A DNA stretch of 42,542 bases from Chara braunii (lineage: Eukaryota > Streptophyta > Charophyceae > Charales > Characeae). The stretch covers positions 547,518-590,059 of the forward strand of contig BFEA01000492.1 of the NCBI GenBank assembly GCA_003427395.1, given 5' to 3'. Made by a program: the position numbers and the translations under genes. How positions within the stretch are numbered: the stretch's first letter is position 1; each line of letters starts with the position of its first letter. Of this stretch, positions 1-10,851 are shown one piece after another. The notes under the pieces are model-generated. The model ran no database searches. It had not been told where the DNA came from and saw only the letters and a program-made list of their open reading frames with translations.

Positions 1-184
1 CCTCCTCCTCCTCCTCTCGCTGCGCTTCCTGCTGCTTCTGCTCTTTTTGCTTCTTCTCCCAATTTGCAAGCCTTTCTCAAACTCCTTGTGGCTTATTACA
101 TCCCGCCTCCAGCTCCTTTGACATCCTCTACTCGGCGACGACTCCTCCTCTCTCTCCTCCCTTCTCTCTCTCTCTTGACCTTAG
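1..184 (+). other. End of an upstream intron with a pyrimidine tract and splice acceptor
   Basis: This stretch is pyrimidine-rich (CCT and CTT repeats) and leads into a textbook acceptor: a long CT run at about 140-178, then TTAG ending at 184. The protein frame stays open back to the window edge, but the translated text is low complexity and has no in-frame ATG. Similarity to the membrane-protein family begins only after 184. I therefore read 1-184 as the 3' end of an intron whose 5' exon is outside the window. Confidence 0.6.
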
Positions 185-834
185 GATTCTGCTTGTCCTG
201 TGGAGGTACCCCCCTGCTCTACTCCAGGGCTGGGAAGGTGATCAGGGGTGTGGCGGAGGGCCTTGAGAGGACAAACTCCAGCATTGAGATGGCTGCTCGG
301 ACTCTGCAGAATGCCAGCCGCACTGCTTCCACCCTCTCCTCCCCGCTCCCCGTGGTTCATCTTCCAACTCACCGTACCGTCATCGAGCCATTAGATCGGA
401 CGGTTGTAAAGCTGCGATCGGTGCAGCTCAAGATCAAGGAAGTCCACGATGGCGGCCTCCCCGTGGCCTCCCATATGAAGGGGGAACTGGAGGTCACCAC
501 GTGGCTGCTGCTGGCCTTCGGTGCCGTCTTCGTGTTCGTTGGGACCGCCATATCCATAGCCGGTCGGCCTCTGCTCCTTCTGCCAGCTGTCATCTTTGTC
601 ACGATGCTGCAAGTCAGCCTGCAATGGGCGGTGGCAGGGATAGCGTTTGGAGAAGCGCAGGTTCTCAAGGACAATTGCGCAACAATTGCCAAGTACCTGG
701 ATTCCAATCTAAATGACACGTGGCTTGCCGAGGAGCTGCCATGTGGCAGCTTGAGGTCCAATCAGCAAGATATTCTAAGGGGTAAACAGGTCATATCAAA
801 TCTGACGCAGAACACAGCCCTCTTGCTGCTGCAG
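185..834 (+). CDS. Internal exon of a tweety-like plant transmembrane protein (N-terminal half of the visible part)
   Basis: The exon opens with GFCLSCGG...LLYSRAG, which matches the end of a membrane segment in a land-plant family of unknown-function multi-pass proteins (from memory, Arabidopsis At2g12400/At2g25270-type; verify). Then comes an extracytoplasmic loop with glycosylation sequons NSS and NAS, and two hydrophobic segments at about 502-561 and 568-655. A second loop follows with the spaced cysteines DNCATI and LPCGS and the sequons NDT and NLT. This order of segments, cysteines and sequons is the family signature. The exon starts after the acceptor AG at 183-184 (phase 1) and ends at CAG|GTGTCC at 834/835 (phase 0). 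The frame runs on to 1128 only as CT-rich low-complexity text, which is intron. Function is not established for the family; plasma or endomembrane location is inferred. Confidence 0.75.
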
Positions 835-835
835 G

Positions 836-1570
836 TGTCCGCTCCTAGCCCCCTCTTACCCGCCTTCTTCCTCCTCCCTCCACACTCTCCTCTCCTCTCC
901 TTTTCTCACCTTTTCTCTTCTCTTCTCTTCTCTTCTCTCCTCTCCTCTCCTCTCCTCTCCTGTCCTCACCTTCGCCTCCTCTCCTCTTCTCTCCTCTTTC
1001 CTCTCTCCTATATTCTGTTCTCTCTTCTGTTCTTCTCTGTCGTTCTCTCTTCTTCCGTTGTTCTGTCCTCTCTTGCTCTCTCCTCTCCTCTCCTCTCCTA
1101 TCGTATTCACTCCTCTCCTCCCCGCTAATCTCTCCTCACACCCCTTGCTTCTTCTCTCCTCTTTTCTCTCTCGTCTTCTTTCCTTTTTCCTCCGCTCCCC
1201 ACTGTTCTCCCATCTCCTCTTGTCTCTTGGGTTTGGCGCGAAGCGCATGGAAAAGTATACCGAAGAATATACACCCGAGACTCATTCTCCGCCGAATCAC
1301 TCACTCTTTTCTCCTCTTTCCTCTCCTCCTCCCTTTTCTCTCCTATTCTCTCCTGTTCTCCCCTCTCCTCTCTTCTCTCCTCCACACTACCTCTCCTCCC
1401 TCCACATTCCCCTCTCCTCTCCTCTCCTTGTTCCTCCTCCCCACTCTTCTCCCCACCCCTCTCCTCTTCCACCTCCTTCCCGTCCTCCTCTCCACACTCC
1501 CTCCACCCATTTGCAACCCTCCATCTCTCATTGTTTCTTCTTTTTTATTCTCTGCTATCTCTTTTTTGGT
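836..1570. repeat. CT-rich low-complexity tract
   Basis: Nearly continuous pyrimidine sequence built on CTCTC, TCCTC and TTCTC units. It keeps frames open on both strands and produces Ser/Leu/Pro-rich or Arg/Glu-rich spurious translations. One more complex island (1225-1300) interrupts it. No coding signal is seen. Confidence 0.9.
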
Positions 1571-1576
1571 AGCAAC

Positions 1577-1720
1577 GTTGAACCCTAAACCCGAAACCCT
1601 AAACCCTAAACCCTATAAGCCCTAAACCCTAAGCCCTCGAACCCTAAACCCTAAACCCTAAACCCTAAATCCTAAGTCCTGAACCTGAAACCCTAAGTTC
1701 TGAGCCTAAACCCTAAGTCA
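1577..1720 (-). repeat. Interstitial plant-type telomeric repeat
   Basis: About 18 perfect and degenerate units of CCCTAAA (TTTAGGG on the other strand). They are perfect in the middle (about 1640-1668) and decay to CCTAAGT or CCTGAAC on the flanks. This is the Arabidopsis-type telomere motif, found here inside an intron. Confidence 0.9.
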
Positions 1721-2521
1721 GAGGAAGAGTGGGTGGGTGGGGCGCGGAGGAGGGAAAGGACACAAAGCTGCGCCATCAGCTTTGGAAATATGTCAAAACT
1801 ACGCCTTCCCTCGAGCACAATCCAGCCTTATTGAGACTGTCCGGAAACCGGAAGGATAAGCTTGTATACATTCATGATTGATATGCATTGTGTTCAGAGG
1901 AAGAGGATTGCACACATGATCCGAATGCTCAATGCGCCATTGATGCTAATAACCTAGGCCGAGGTCCCGCCAATCCCGGAAGGGCCCAGGTCGCGCACCC
2001 AGGTTCTCCGTTTCTCATTGCCGATTGCCGATTAATATAATTGGCGGCTAGACATGAGGATTTTGGGGGGCTGAATCATACCTCCTCGCCTGGACATGGC
2101 AGATGGCCAGGTGCAAATAGAAAAGTTGGGTGACCAGAGATTTCAAATTTTGTGCTTGCTCAATGAGGTACTCTCATGCCTCTCTCCACTACTCGGAAGT
2201 AATTTCATTTCGGTTATTTGCTGTCATGCTCACACTTTTTGCTCTAATGCCTATCCCCCAGGTTCAGCTAAACAACAAAAACAAGAAAAAGATTCCGGTA
2301 GCCTCTCCCAGCTGTTTTGTCCCGAGTCCCAACACACCCGTTAATCCACTAGTATGTTTCCCAGCCATTTTTTCAAAGTCTCGGCTTGCATGCAACCACA
2401 ACTTTTTGGCTCGGCCTCCGGAGCAGAATGGCTGGTGGCACCAACCACCCAAAAGGAGGCCCGTGCGGATTCGTTTTTTTTGGGCGCACAGGGCGTTTCA
2501 AGCCCTGGAGAAAAGTGCCTC
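1721..2521. other. No recognised feature
   Basis: I see no protein family, tandem array or structured repeat here. The short open frames encode nothing I recognise. The right part (2400-2520) merges into the MITE-like repeat cluster. Confidence 0.5.
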
Positions 2522-2522
2522 G

Positions 2523-2816
2523 GAAGTGCTGGTGGTTTAAACCACCAGCACTTCGGATACGTTTCCCAGGATTTTCTCTTTGCCTGGCCATGTATGTGCC
2601 ATGGCCTACGGGGGTCGGCGACTCAGTGCCACCGTTGATGAATTTCATCAACAGCCTGCCAAGCAGAGCCCCGAAGTGCTGGTGGTTTAAACGACCAGTA
2701 CGTTTCCCAGGATTTTTCTCTTTGCCTGGCCATGTATGTGCCATGGCCTACGGGGGTCGGCGACTCGACGCCACCATTGATGAACTTCATCAACAGCCTG
2801 CCAAGCAGAGCCCCGA
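2523..2816. repeat. Tandem pair of ~145-150-bp units with palindromic joints
   Basis: Two imperfect copies lie head to tail at about 2523-2672 and 2673-2816. Each begins with the motif GTGCTGGTGGTTTAAA, continues through TTTCCCAGGATTTT and CATGTATGTGCCATGGCC, and ends with CAAGCAGAGCCCCG. The first joint (2523-2554) is a perfect 32-bp palindrome centred on TTTAAA. It has the look of two terminal inverted repeats abutting head to head. The same motif caps the element at 33085-33242. Confidence 0.75.
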
Positions 2817-2832
2817 CCCCTGAAGGCGTTAG

Positions 2833-2989
2833 CGATGACCAACAGCCTTCCTAAAGTTGTGCCCGTTAACAAGCCAGAATTTTAGGAAATGTACGGGCCA
2901 CTACAGGAGCGCCCAAATTCATCCGACTAGAAATGTTTCTACTCATTTTTGTCCGCGGCCAGTAGCTGGGCCAAGTATTGGTCATTTAA
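2833..2989 (+). mobile_element. Degenerate MITE-like copy related to 33085-33242
   Basis: This sequence aligns along its length with 33085-33242. Shared landmarks are GTGCCCRTTAAC, TTTTAGGAAAYGTACGGGC, CAGGAGCGCCCAAATTCATC and CCGCGGCCARTAGCTGGGCC. Its right terminal repeat (AAGTATTGGTCATTTAA, 2973-2989) and its left end are decayed. Confidence 0.65.
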
Positions 2990-3079
2990 CCCTCGCCTGG
3001 TGGATGGCCCACCTCTGCTGGTGTTTTCCAAAGGAAAACAAAAAAAGAGAGAAGGATCAGAAAGACGTACGGATGGTAG

Positions 3080-3828
3080 ATAACGAAATGGCTCGAGCGG
3101 TCAGTAGGTCAAGGGGACCCCATCGCTCCCTTCCTCTTTCTGATCATCATGGAGTCCCTTTGGGCCAACTTGCGTGCGAACAAGGACAACATTAATTGAG
3201 ATCACGTGCATCCCGGAAGGGGCAATCCCAATTTGTTCCTTTTCCGCTGACGACCTCACGGTCATGGTAGAGCCCACCCCCCAGAACTTGGAGGAGATTT
3301 CAACTTCTGATGAAGAAATTCTAGTTGGTTTCCGGCATAATGGTCAACTGGGAAGCAAAACACAGGGATGGTGGATCCATTACCAAGGGGAATGACCTCC
3401 TGAAAATCCCGAGATCAACTGGCTTCCTCTCGAGGCCCCACTCAGAATTTTGGGGGTATCCATTTCCTTTTCGGGCCGTCCCCTAACAAACAACGAATGG
3501 ATCAGTTGCTTGGCCCTGGCAAAACTGGCAAACTGGTGGAACAAACCCACCTCCCTCTTTGGCAGAGCACTGACAGTCAACGACGTTGTCTTTGCTGCCC
3601 TATGGTATAGTGTCTTATTCGCCGCCTGACCTGACGGGCGCGCCTTCGTGGGACTCAGACGTGAAGCGTCTGGTCGAGCGAGCCTCTACGAAGAAATGTG
3701 GCTCGAAAGAGCGAGCTGGGAGTCGGGATTTCAGAACCTGGCAGCGAAGAGGGTCGGTCAGAGGCTTTACGGGTCCTCAAAGCATAGGTGGCCGCCTTCC
3801 TATGGAGAGGCGACTGTGAGAGAAATGG
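3080..3828 (+). pseudogene. LINE B: fragment of reverse transcriptase, first half
   Basis: A decayed, frameshifted stretch of LINE ORF2. Recognisable pieces in order are RSRGPHRSLPL (remnant of the QGDPIAPFLF block), IPICSFSADDLTVM (the FADD catalytic box with F changed to S), GSKTQGWWIHYQG, TNNEWIS and VAAFLWRGD. The same blocks occur in the - strand LINE at 15.0-15.7 kb, so it belongs to the same or a sister family. The 5' part (endonuclease, RT fingers) is missing. The copy is split after 3828 by a 550-bp insertion. Confidence 0.8.
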
Positions 3829-4378
3829 CGTATAGGGTGTCACACAAAAATTATTACCGAAGTTTTGTACAGTAGGGTTTAGGGTTTAAGGCGGCTGATA
3901 CAAAATAACAGTCTACACAACCTACTATGGGACTCAGCAGGATGCAGGAATACATACATGTTCCATATCAAACACAGCTAGGAACACAGTTAGGAACACC
4001 CTCAACCACATCTTATATAGCACACCGCGATATGTGGCAAGAATCACACACAGTAACACCTTTAACAGACTCAGACACAGGTGCATATGGCAACGAGCAG
4101 ATAGATAGTAGACAAACAGTAAGTGATTGTCATTAGGTCAGGTAATCAACATCATAAGCGATAGTTTACTGATTACTCCATTACAAAAGATCCGATAAAG
4201 CGCTGGGCCACTCACTGCCCAACCCCTCATGCATATTGACAAACCATGCTTACACTACCTTTGTTTCTCACATTGTATTATACAGGGACGCTGGACCCGA
4301 TTTCCAGCAGGTGCTGCTCCCCACCAATAGATGGAGCCTCCCCGACGATGCTAGTGGTGTCTGCTCCTACCAGCACCC
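3829..4378 (+). mobile_element. 550-bp insertion in LINE B ending in a LINE 3'-tail unit
   Basis: LINE B coding similarity stops near 3828 (VAAFLWRGD) and resumes near 4379 (AISHVAW). Between them lies unrelated sequence. It carries two TTTAGGG units at 3873-3886 and, at its right end (4285-4377), a copy of the LINE 3' tail with the hairpin at 4290-4308. There is no poly(A) tail at the right boundary, so the insertion mechanism is unclear. Confidence 0.55.
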
Positions 4379-5455
4379 GTAGCAGCCGATGCAATCAGCC
4401 ATGTCGCCTGGGAATGGGTAATTCAGCCTAAGATTGAAGGTGGACTACGGATCACAGATCTGGCTATACAGGTCCAGGCCCTCCACCTCCAGTGGGTGAA
4501 GAAGTTGATCTTCTCCCCCCAGTGCCCATGGAGTACCCTGGCCCTAGAGCACCTAGCCCATCTAGCCCCACCAGCAGCCCCATCCGCTGACATGGCTAGA
4601 GGATCATTTATGGTTCGTCCCTCGTAAATAGTCATCTGCACAAAAAGGGGAGGGGAGGAAGGACAACGAAAGGAACCTCCCTCTAGACCAGTTTTGGTGG
4701 TCTCTCCTCAAGACCTGGCAAAGACTTCTGCTCCACGTCAGACCACCTCCGAAGGAGATCTCTCAGCAACCCCATTTTGGCAACCGGTGGCTAGCGGACC
4801 GAAAGGGTCAGACTATGTGCAGCCCGACGGCACCATGGAAAGGGTGAGTTAGACACAATAGTATGGATAGGGGGCATATGTGGCGGCAGCGAACTAGGGG
4901 ATTGGAAAACCGCGCCCGATTGCATGACACCCCCCCAGCTATTGTCACCATGTTTGTGTCATCTGGACTGCATCATCAAACTCGTCCTGTTGTCGTGGTA
5001 TCGGATTCTCATACGAGGTCTCTCCTTGGAGGAGGGGGACTGGGTGGCCGTCAGGGGGTGACCTTCAACGGACAGTAAAAATCCAAATGATAAGGCTGTG
5101 GGACGCTCTCATAGAATACTTCCTGATTAACAAAACAGGCATACTCCATGGCAGCCAGAACCCGTTTGAGCGGAGAGACTAAGCAGATTTGTTCCGTGTC
5201 CTGGGCGAGGAGGAGGACGCCTTCGTCTTCCAACCACAAACTGACATCCAAGATCTGGCCCTTGGTCCACAGGAGTGGAAATGGAGTCCTTCCAGACACC
5301 TGACTAAGCCCCCCACTCGCAGATACAGTTTCATTGCCTGTTGGTTAAATACACCTAAAAGATGCTCAGACCCAAGCACCCTCTGAAGGACGTTGTGAAT
5401 GACAGGTGGGTCAAGCATCTAAACGTGGACCATCACCCAGCGCACTCCTGCTCTG
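4379..5455 (+). pseudogene. LINE B: fragment of ORF2 C-terminal region, second half
   Basis: Continuation of LINE B after the insertion. The blocks AISHVAW, QPKIEGGLRI, QVQALHLQWVKKL, then FQPQTDIQDLALGPQEWKW and VNDRWVKHLNVD correspond in order to the post-RT region of the - strand LINE. Many stops and frameshifts are present. Similarity ends near 5455, before the zinc-binding domain, so the copy is also 3' truncated. Confidence 0.75.
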
Positions 5456-5518
5456 TCCTCTGTGACTCCCTTTCCCCTGGCCCCTGCAGAACCTCCTACC
5501 TGTCCTCTTCCATCACCT

Positions 5519-5760
5519 TTTTTTTTTTTTTTTTTTTTTTTGTTGTTGTTGATTCCAGGTTGTTGTAGAGGCCAGGTATCCACCCAGGTGGGTACTGTCA
5601 TAGGCGCACTGGAATGGAAGCTTCCCCAGTAGGCAACCATCCCAGTAGTATTCCGGCACCGAATTGGAAGTTCCTGGGGGAGGTATGTCTCGAGTTGGTG
5701 GTATTCCACTGGCGCCACTCGCAGACCACACGCCGGCCAGGTGCGACCTCATGGCTCCCA
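5519..5760 (-). repeat. Poly(T)-flanked repeat with a CCTCTACAACAACCTGG tail
   Basis: A T run at 5519-5541 is followed by ATTCCAGGTTGTTGTAGAGGCC. Read on the - strand this is GGCCTCTACAACAACCTGG then an A-rich tail, as in a retroposon 3' end. A related end is seen at 28301-28325 (AGTCCAGGTTGTAGTAGAG), and a partial one at 28440-28453. This marks a second retroposon tail family, distinct from the LINE hairpin tail. Confidence 0.4.
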
Positions 5761-5864
5761 CCTATTCCGACACAGGAGGGGTCACCTTCCTGGTACTATC
5801 CAGCTCAATCAGCTAGTGGGTGCCCAGACGCGCGACTGTAGGACTGCCACCCTACCCATCCTCA

Positions 5865-6245
5865 CATCAATTCCCCTAATGCATCCCCTATACCCACTAT
5901 CCTACCTCAGTGGTACAAGCGCTCAGGACAATCACCCTACCCCTCGGAGGGCGACATGGACCGAACAGTAGTTATAGGCACCTGGGCTAGACAGCTACCC
6001 CACCCAGCCCCAGTGGAAGCCGGAACACGCAAACCTTGTTACCCAAGGACTTCGGATGCCAGGCACAATCAATATCATTATCAGTCCTACCGACGAACCG
6101 AATCTCGGCCAAGCATTCACACAGGCGAGAGCAGACTCCCCGTAGCCCCGATCTGAACCCCATGACGAACCTCTGACAGAGATCGGTCTCCCCCACCTAA
6201 CTCTATCGACATGTCTGTATCGTAACCTATATATTTGTGTGTATA
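5865..6245 (+). repeat. Dispersed repeat, copy 1 (second copy at 29107-29590)
   Basis: The sequence matches 29107-29590 in the same orientation. Shared landmarks are CCATCCTCACATCAATTC, CCCACTATCCTAC, CATGGACCGAACAGTA/CTTGGACCGAACAGCA, GGTGGAAGC-type text and the right end TGTGTATACCC. No protein is encoded. The family is unknown to me. Confidence 0.7.
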
Positions 6246-6282
6246 CCCACAGGTATTACAGATATGACTGTTTGCGGTTCGT

Positions 6283-6415
6283 ATGCCCAAAGGCCATATG
6301 TATCTGCCCGTAGGCGGTGTGTAGTGTGTTAGTGACCTGCAGGCTGTGCAAGTGCCCATAGGCCACGGTTATGTGCCCTAAGGCGGTGTATAGGTGAGCC
6401 CTAGGCTGTGTAGTT
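6283..6415 (+). repeat. Degenerate ~21-bp minisatellite
   Basis: Six degenerate units built on TGCCCNTAGGCNGTGTA recur at about 6283, 6305, 6335, 6353, 6374 and 6395. The spacing is close to 21 bp. The array follows directly on the dispersed repeat that ends near 6245. Confidence 0.65.
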
Positions 6416-6429
6416 ATGACTTATTAGTA

Positions 6430-9400
6430 GGTACCGAGAACCATGATGTACGAGTATGTGTGTATATGTGACGCGCAACCTCACGCCCTATGCTGTCTTC
6501 CGTTCAGAGTATCAAGGGTGCGGAAAAAGGCCCTGAAAAACAGCAAGATGGGTTGTGCCAAGGATTTTTGGGAAATTGAGTGTGGGGACACAGACAAAAC
6601 TGAAATCCCCCCGTGTTGGTCTGATGAAGTAAGAGAACCGGTCGGTTGCAACGCGGGTTACGAAGAAGCGCGCGCGGGTTTCGTGACGCGGGGAAGTTCG
6701 AATTCAATCCAGAAAATACTGCCGAACCTCCCACCGAGCCACGACTCTTCGTTTGGAGTGAAAGGGAGCGGGCACGTACTTAGTATCCCGTTTTCAGATT
6801 AACTCCTGACGCCGCACGTTGCACAATTCCAAATCTGACGTAGACAGCCTCAATCGCGTGGCCCTTTCCTTATGTTCGTCCTCATTCCGTACTCGGTAGT
6901 GGAAGCCCTTTGATTGGTAGTGATCGAAGCGTTGGCAATCACTACACAGAGTTTTAGGCCAATGGGGCGCCACTGCCGACCACGGGATGACGATCAACTC
7001 GTTAAACGGTAATAGCAATGAATATGGCGGAAAATGCGTATCGATAATGACAAACCCAGCACCGACAAACCTAGAACACCGATTTTCATGAGGGACGTAA
7101 TATCGCCCACCGATCTTTGTGACGGCTTCTCGTACGTCCCACTCACACACACGCGTCCTTTCCTCATTATACGGGAAGGGGCGAGGTGGGGATATGGGAG
7201 GCCGACGCCTAGCCGGGTTGAGCCCGTCAGTCCACATGGCAATCAATCATACGCCAAAGATATCCTCAATCATTCATCGTAGGCTCGGAATCGATACTAG
7301 TCAAAAAACACACAACCTATCGATCCAATCAGAAAGGCAGAATCAAAAACTCCTAAAAATGAAGAAGGAAGGGAAAGTCAGAGAGAGACAAAAACTCATG
7401 TCTGGTGAGACGCGGCCACTGTTCACGTGTACAGATCGCACGTGGCTTTGGAGTCCCTCATTATTCTACGAGGGTCTGTTGTATATGTTGTGCAGCATAA
7501 GGCAGATGGCATGGGCAGCGTGTCCCGAACGACAGCTCTCGGGGTACTCTTACGTAATCACAGCATCAACAGATCCAAACGCTCTTGCATTGTCGAACAA
7601 AATCCCAACAATATTGCCCCTGTCATCGATCCGTCCGGACAGTATCCATCAAGACGAGTTCCGTGCTCGATCATTTTCATCCCATACATACATTCATTGT
7701 GGAAGGTGCGAAAACGACAGTCATGCAATACCCCTGCCCTGTTGTGTCAAAGGCAATCACAACCCCTTTAGATCACTGATGGTTGCTACACGCGCATCCA
7801 CCGTTCACAAGACACGACGATCAATTCTCAGTAGGTCCGGGGATTACCCAGGAAACTAATGGAAGAGTTCCGGAAGAAGTTCTTCCGAGCACACATTCAC
7901 AAATGCTCATTCCATCACAAGCAAAAGATTGACTCATCATGCATAGTTATTCATATCAGCGAGAGAAGAGAAGGAGGGAGGAAGAGACAGGCGAGAATAT
8001 CAAGCCAAGAGGGAAGAGTTACACTGAGATCGGGAAATGCAAAGAAGGTCCGGCTTTACCGTCGTGAGCTCACACCAAAGAATGGAGTCGCAACAAGGGG
8101 GGGGGGGGCGTAATTGCCACCAAATTCCAACATGGCCCCGGGCCAGTCATCCTTTCAACTCGGATCACTCATCCTCATTCATGCACCGACGATCTCGACC
8201 GTCGCGTGTCACCATCCACCACTGCGATCGTCACCCTGCCAACTTAGCCTCGACGTGGCTTGCCCAGATCCCACAGTCCGTCGTGGCGATCTAGCGCACA
8301 TCCAGCCAGTCTACAGTCAGCTCATCAGGACTTTCCGACTCGCACTATACACACATCATCTAGCCACTGCTTCCCGAAAGTTGGCTGACGAGTTGCGAGA
8401 GAGATTTGTGGATGCGCCGGCGGAATTTATAGTGCGAGAAGGGAGAGAGATGCGGGGAAAGATGAAGAGTAGGGTAGAGGAGGGTAAGGGAGGGCTTGAG
8501 AGTAATCGCCCATTGAAAGCCATGTTGATCCCTCACCACCCGATCTCAGCCAATAAGAATCGTCGCGCAGTAGGAATCTCCTTTTACACGACGCTTCTCC
8601 TTGGCTAGATGGGAAGAGAGGATCGACCGGGTTTTTCGAGCGCGGGTCTTAGAGCGGGAAGAAGAGGAGCACGAAGGATAGCGCGAAACGGGTCCAAGAT
8701 TCAGATGATCAAGAAAAAGAAAAAGGGCGCGCGGGGAAGGAGAGAGAAAAACAGTTACAGGGGGAGGGAGCGAGAAAGCATGTGCGCGCGAGGTAAGGCG
8801 CTGAGAGGGGTGCAAGAAGGAAGGAGGAGGGAGCTCGTTTGCATGGCGCCGAACAGCAAAAGAAGAATGGGCACCGAAACAGTTGCAGTTTTTCCCAATC
8901 CTACGCTAATTCAAAAATTGAACTCACCATATCCACGCGAAAAGTAGACGCGGGAAAAGAAAGAAAGTCCTACGCTTGTCCATATTCCTACAAAATTCCC
9001 AGAGTCTTCCATGTCGAGGCCGAGAACATTCACGAGCGAAAGGCCGCGCCGCGTTTTGTTGATTCCGGAATTCCTAACTGTCGAGCCAAATTTCGCGCAC
9101 GCTCACTAAGGCGCGCAAAATTCCCATGCATTTTCAAATTAAAAGAAATGACAGAATTTCAAGAACTTCTATACAGATTCCAACGAGGTACCTTTAATCG
9201 AACAAAAACAGAGGGAGAGGGTTGGGGGGGGGGTTCTCGGAGACCAATCAAGACACATCTAGATGCAGAGAAAATACGGGGAGGGAAGGGGTCCGAAAGA
9301 TGGCGCAGGTCCGGAAGCTGGTTCGTCACATATGTAACGTGCAGGGGGTTTCAAAATTATGCGATCTCCTGATTGCATGCCATGGTGGAGGAGGAGGGAG

Positions 9401-10220
9401 GGGGAAGAGAGGATGAATGAGGAACCAAGCGTATCAGGAGAGAAAGTGTCCGCATCAGCGCAGATAGTTGAGCCAGAGTTCATGTTGACGCCAACATCAA
9501 TTGCAATATCTTTGCGAGTCTGTTGGCTCGAGCTGCGGGAATTCATGTCGCCCTTCGATCGCCGGAGATCGTCCAAGTGATGCCATCATCGTCCGTTGGT
9601 TCTCCGTGTGCTCTGCACCCCTACCTCGTCATTGGAAGTCCGCCCGCCGGTAGTCGACAAGGAGAGGATGATGGAGAGGTCGGGGCCACTCAGATGGGAG
9701 CGGAGGGAAGTAATCTGCCGCTTCGTCACCGAGATCAACGAAATGTACGATCCGGTGTGCGCGGGGGAATCGATGATTGGGTCGGGACAGGGATAGTAGG
9801 TAATCGGGGTATAAGGAGGGGATGGTGCGGAGGACATTATCCCTTAGGGACTCGTAGTCCTCCACGGAGGGAAAGGTGTCGGAAATGATACAATACAACT
9901 CCATATGGTTGAATTGTGTCCAGACGACACTGAAGAGGAGGATATTGAGAGGGAAGGAGGGGGAACGATGGGGGAAGACCGTGCATAGGAGTCGTGCGGC
10001 GAAGTGATGAGAAGAGGCGGGTGGCGAAGATGCGATAGTCCAGGGGGAATTCAAGAGCGCACCTTTTTTTTCTGTCATGTGTCCGCTGCTCTCGTCTCTA
10101 CGGTGGAATGATTCAAAGATGATTGCCTCCTATGCATGCACACAATCCATGTTTACCTTTCTCTGTTTGTATTTGTCGTCTTTAACTTACGTTAAGCAAC
10201 TTTCATCAATGATTTCAACA
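6430..10220. other. 3.8 kb without recognised repeats or genes
   Basis: Open frames of 100-246 codons occur on both strands, but most lack an ATG start and none shows a family signature I recognise. The most protein-like is 10078 to 9629 (-), which opens with ATG and contains DTFPSVEDYESLRDNVLRT. It could be a fragment of an old element. A run of 12 G lies at 8098-8109. This may be the least invaded original part of the intron. Confidence 0.4.
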
Positions 10221-10227
10221 GCCATGT

Positions 10228-10400
10228 TTGACGTCCCACCACACCACCAGACGAAAACATGCATGACAAACGAATTGAAGACACAGGAAAAAAAAAAAAA
10301 AAAAAAAAAAAAAAAAANNNNNNNNNNNNNNNNNNNNNNNTTGACGTCCCACCACACCACCAGACGAAAACATGTATGAAAAACGATTTGAAGATACAGG
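10228..10400 (+). repeat. 60-bp duplication flanking an assembly gap in poly(A)
   Basis: Two copies of a 60-bp unit starting TTGACGTCCCACCACACC lie at 10228-10287 and 10341-10400, with about five differences. Each runs into a long A tract. The first A tract ends in 23 N (10318-10340). A-rich sequence continues to 10523. The layout suggests either a true tandem retroposon pair or two haplotypes joined at a gap. Confidence 0.7.
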
Positions 10401-10444
10401 AAAAAAAAAAAAAACAAAAAAAAAAAAAAAGAGATAAAAAAAAG

Positions 10445-10495
<51 letters not shown>

Positions 10496-10851
10496 AATAA
10501 AGAGATATAAAAAAAAAAAAAAACTTGGCAGCACACGATACCATTGAAGACAAACGATTTTAAGAAGGAGAAAAAAAAAACAAAAAAAACAAAAAACCAT
10601 TTTGAGAGAGTCACACAAAAAAAAAGGTTCTTCTGATATTAAATGTTCGCACAACTGTGCGGCCCACGCAACCGTCCACAGAATGAAAACAACAAAGGAA
10701 CTCATCCACGACAACCATGCCGCCATTCAATCGACCCAGCAACTTCGCGCATGACGACCATGGACACGGGCCACGTCACAATTCCTCCCGCCTACCGATC
10801 GCACCAACCCACGTCCTCCCGCTTCACCCCCCCTCCCCACTCCGCACAGTC

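Noticed and set aside
64-184. Protein start near position 64
   Set aside because: The codon is TTG, not ATG, and a pyrimidine tract plus AG acceptor leads to 185.
840-1128. Extension of the first exon's reading frame to a stop at 1126-1128
   Set aside because: After 834 the translation is CT-repeat low complexity, family similarity ends there, and a GT donor sits at the break.
7119-7859. 246-codon open frame on +
   Set aside because: Starts with GTG, has no recognisable motif, and overlaps other frames of similar length; treated as chance.
10187-10726. Poly-Phe and poly-Lys open frames
   Set aside because: Artefacts of poly(A) and N runs.
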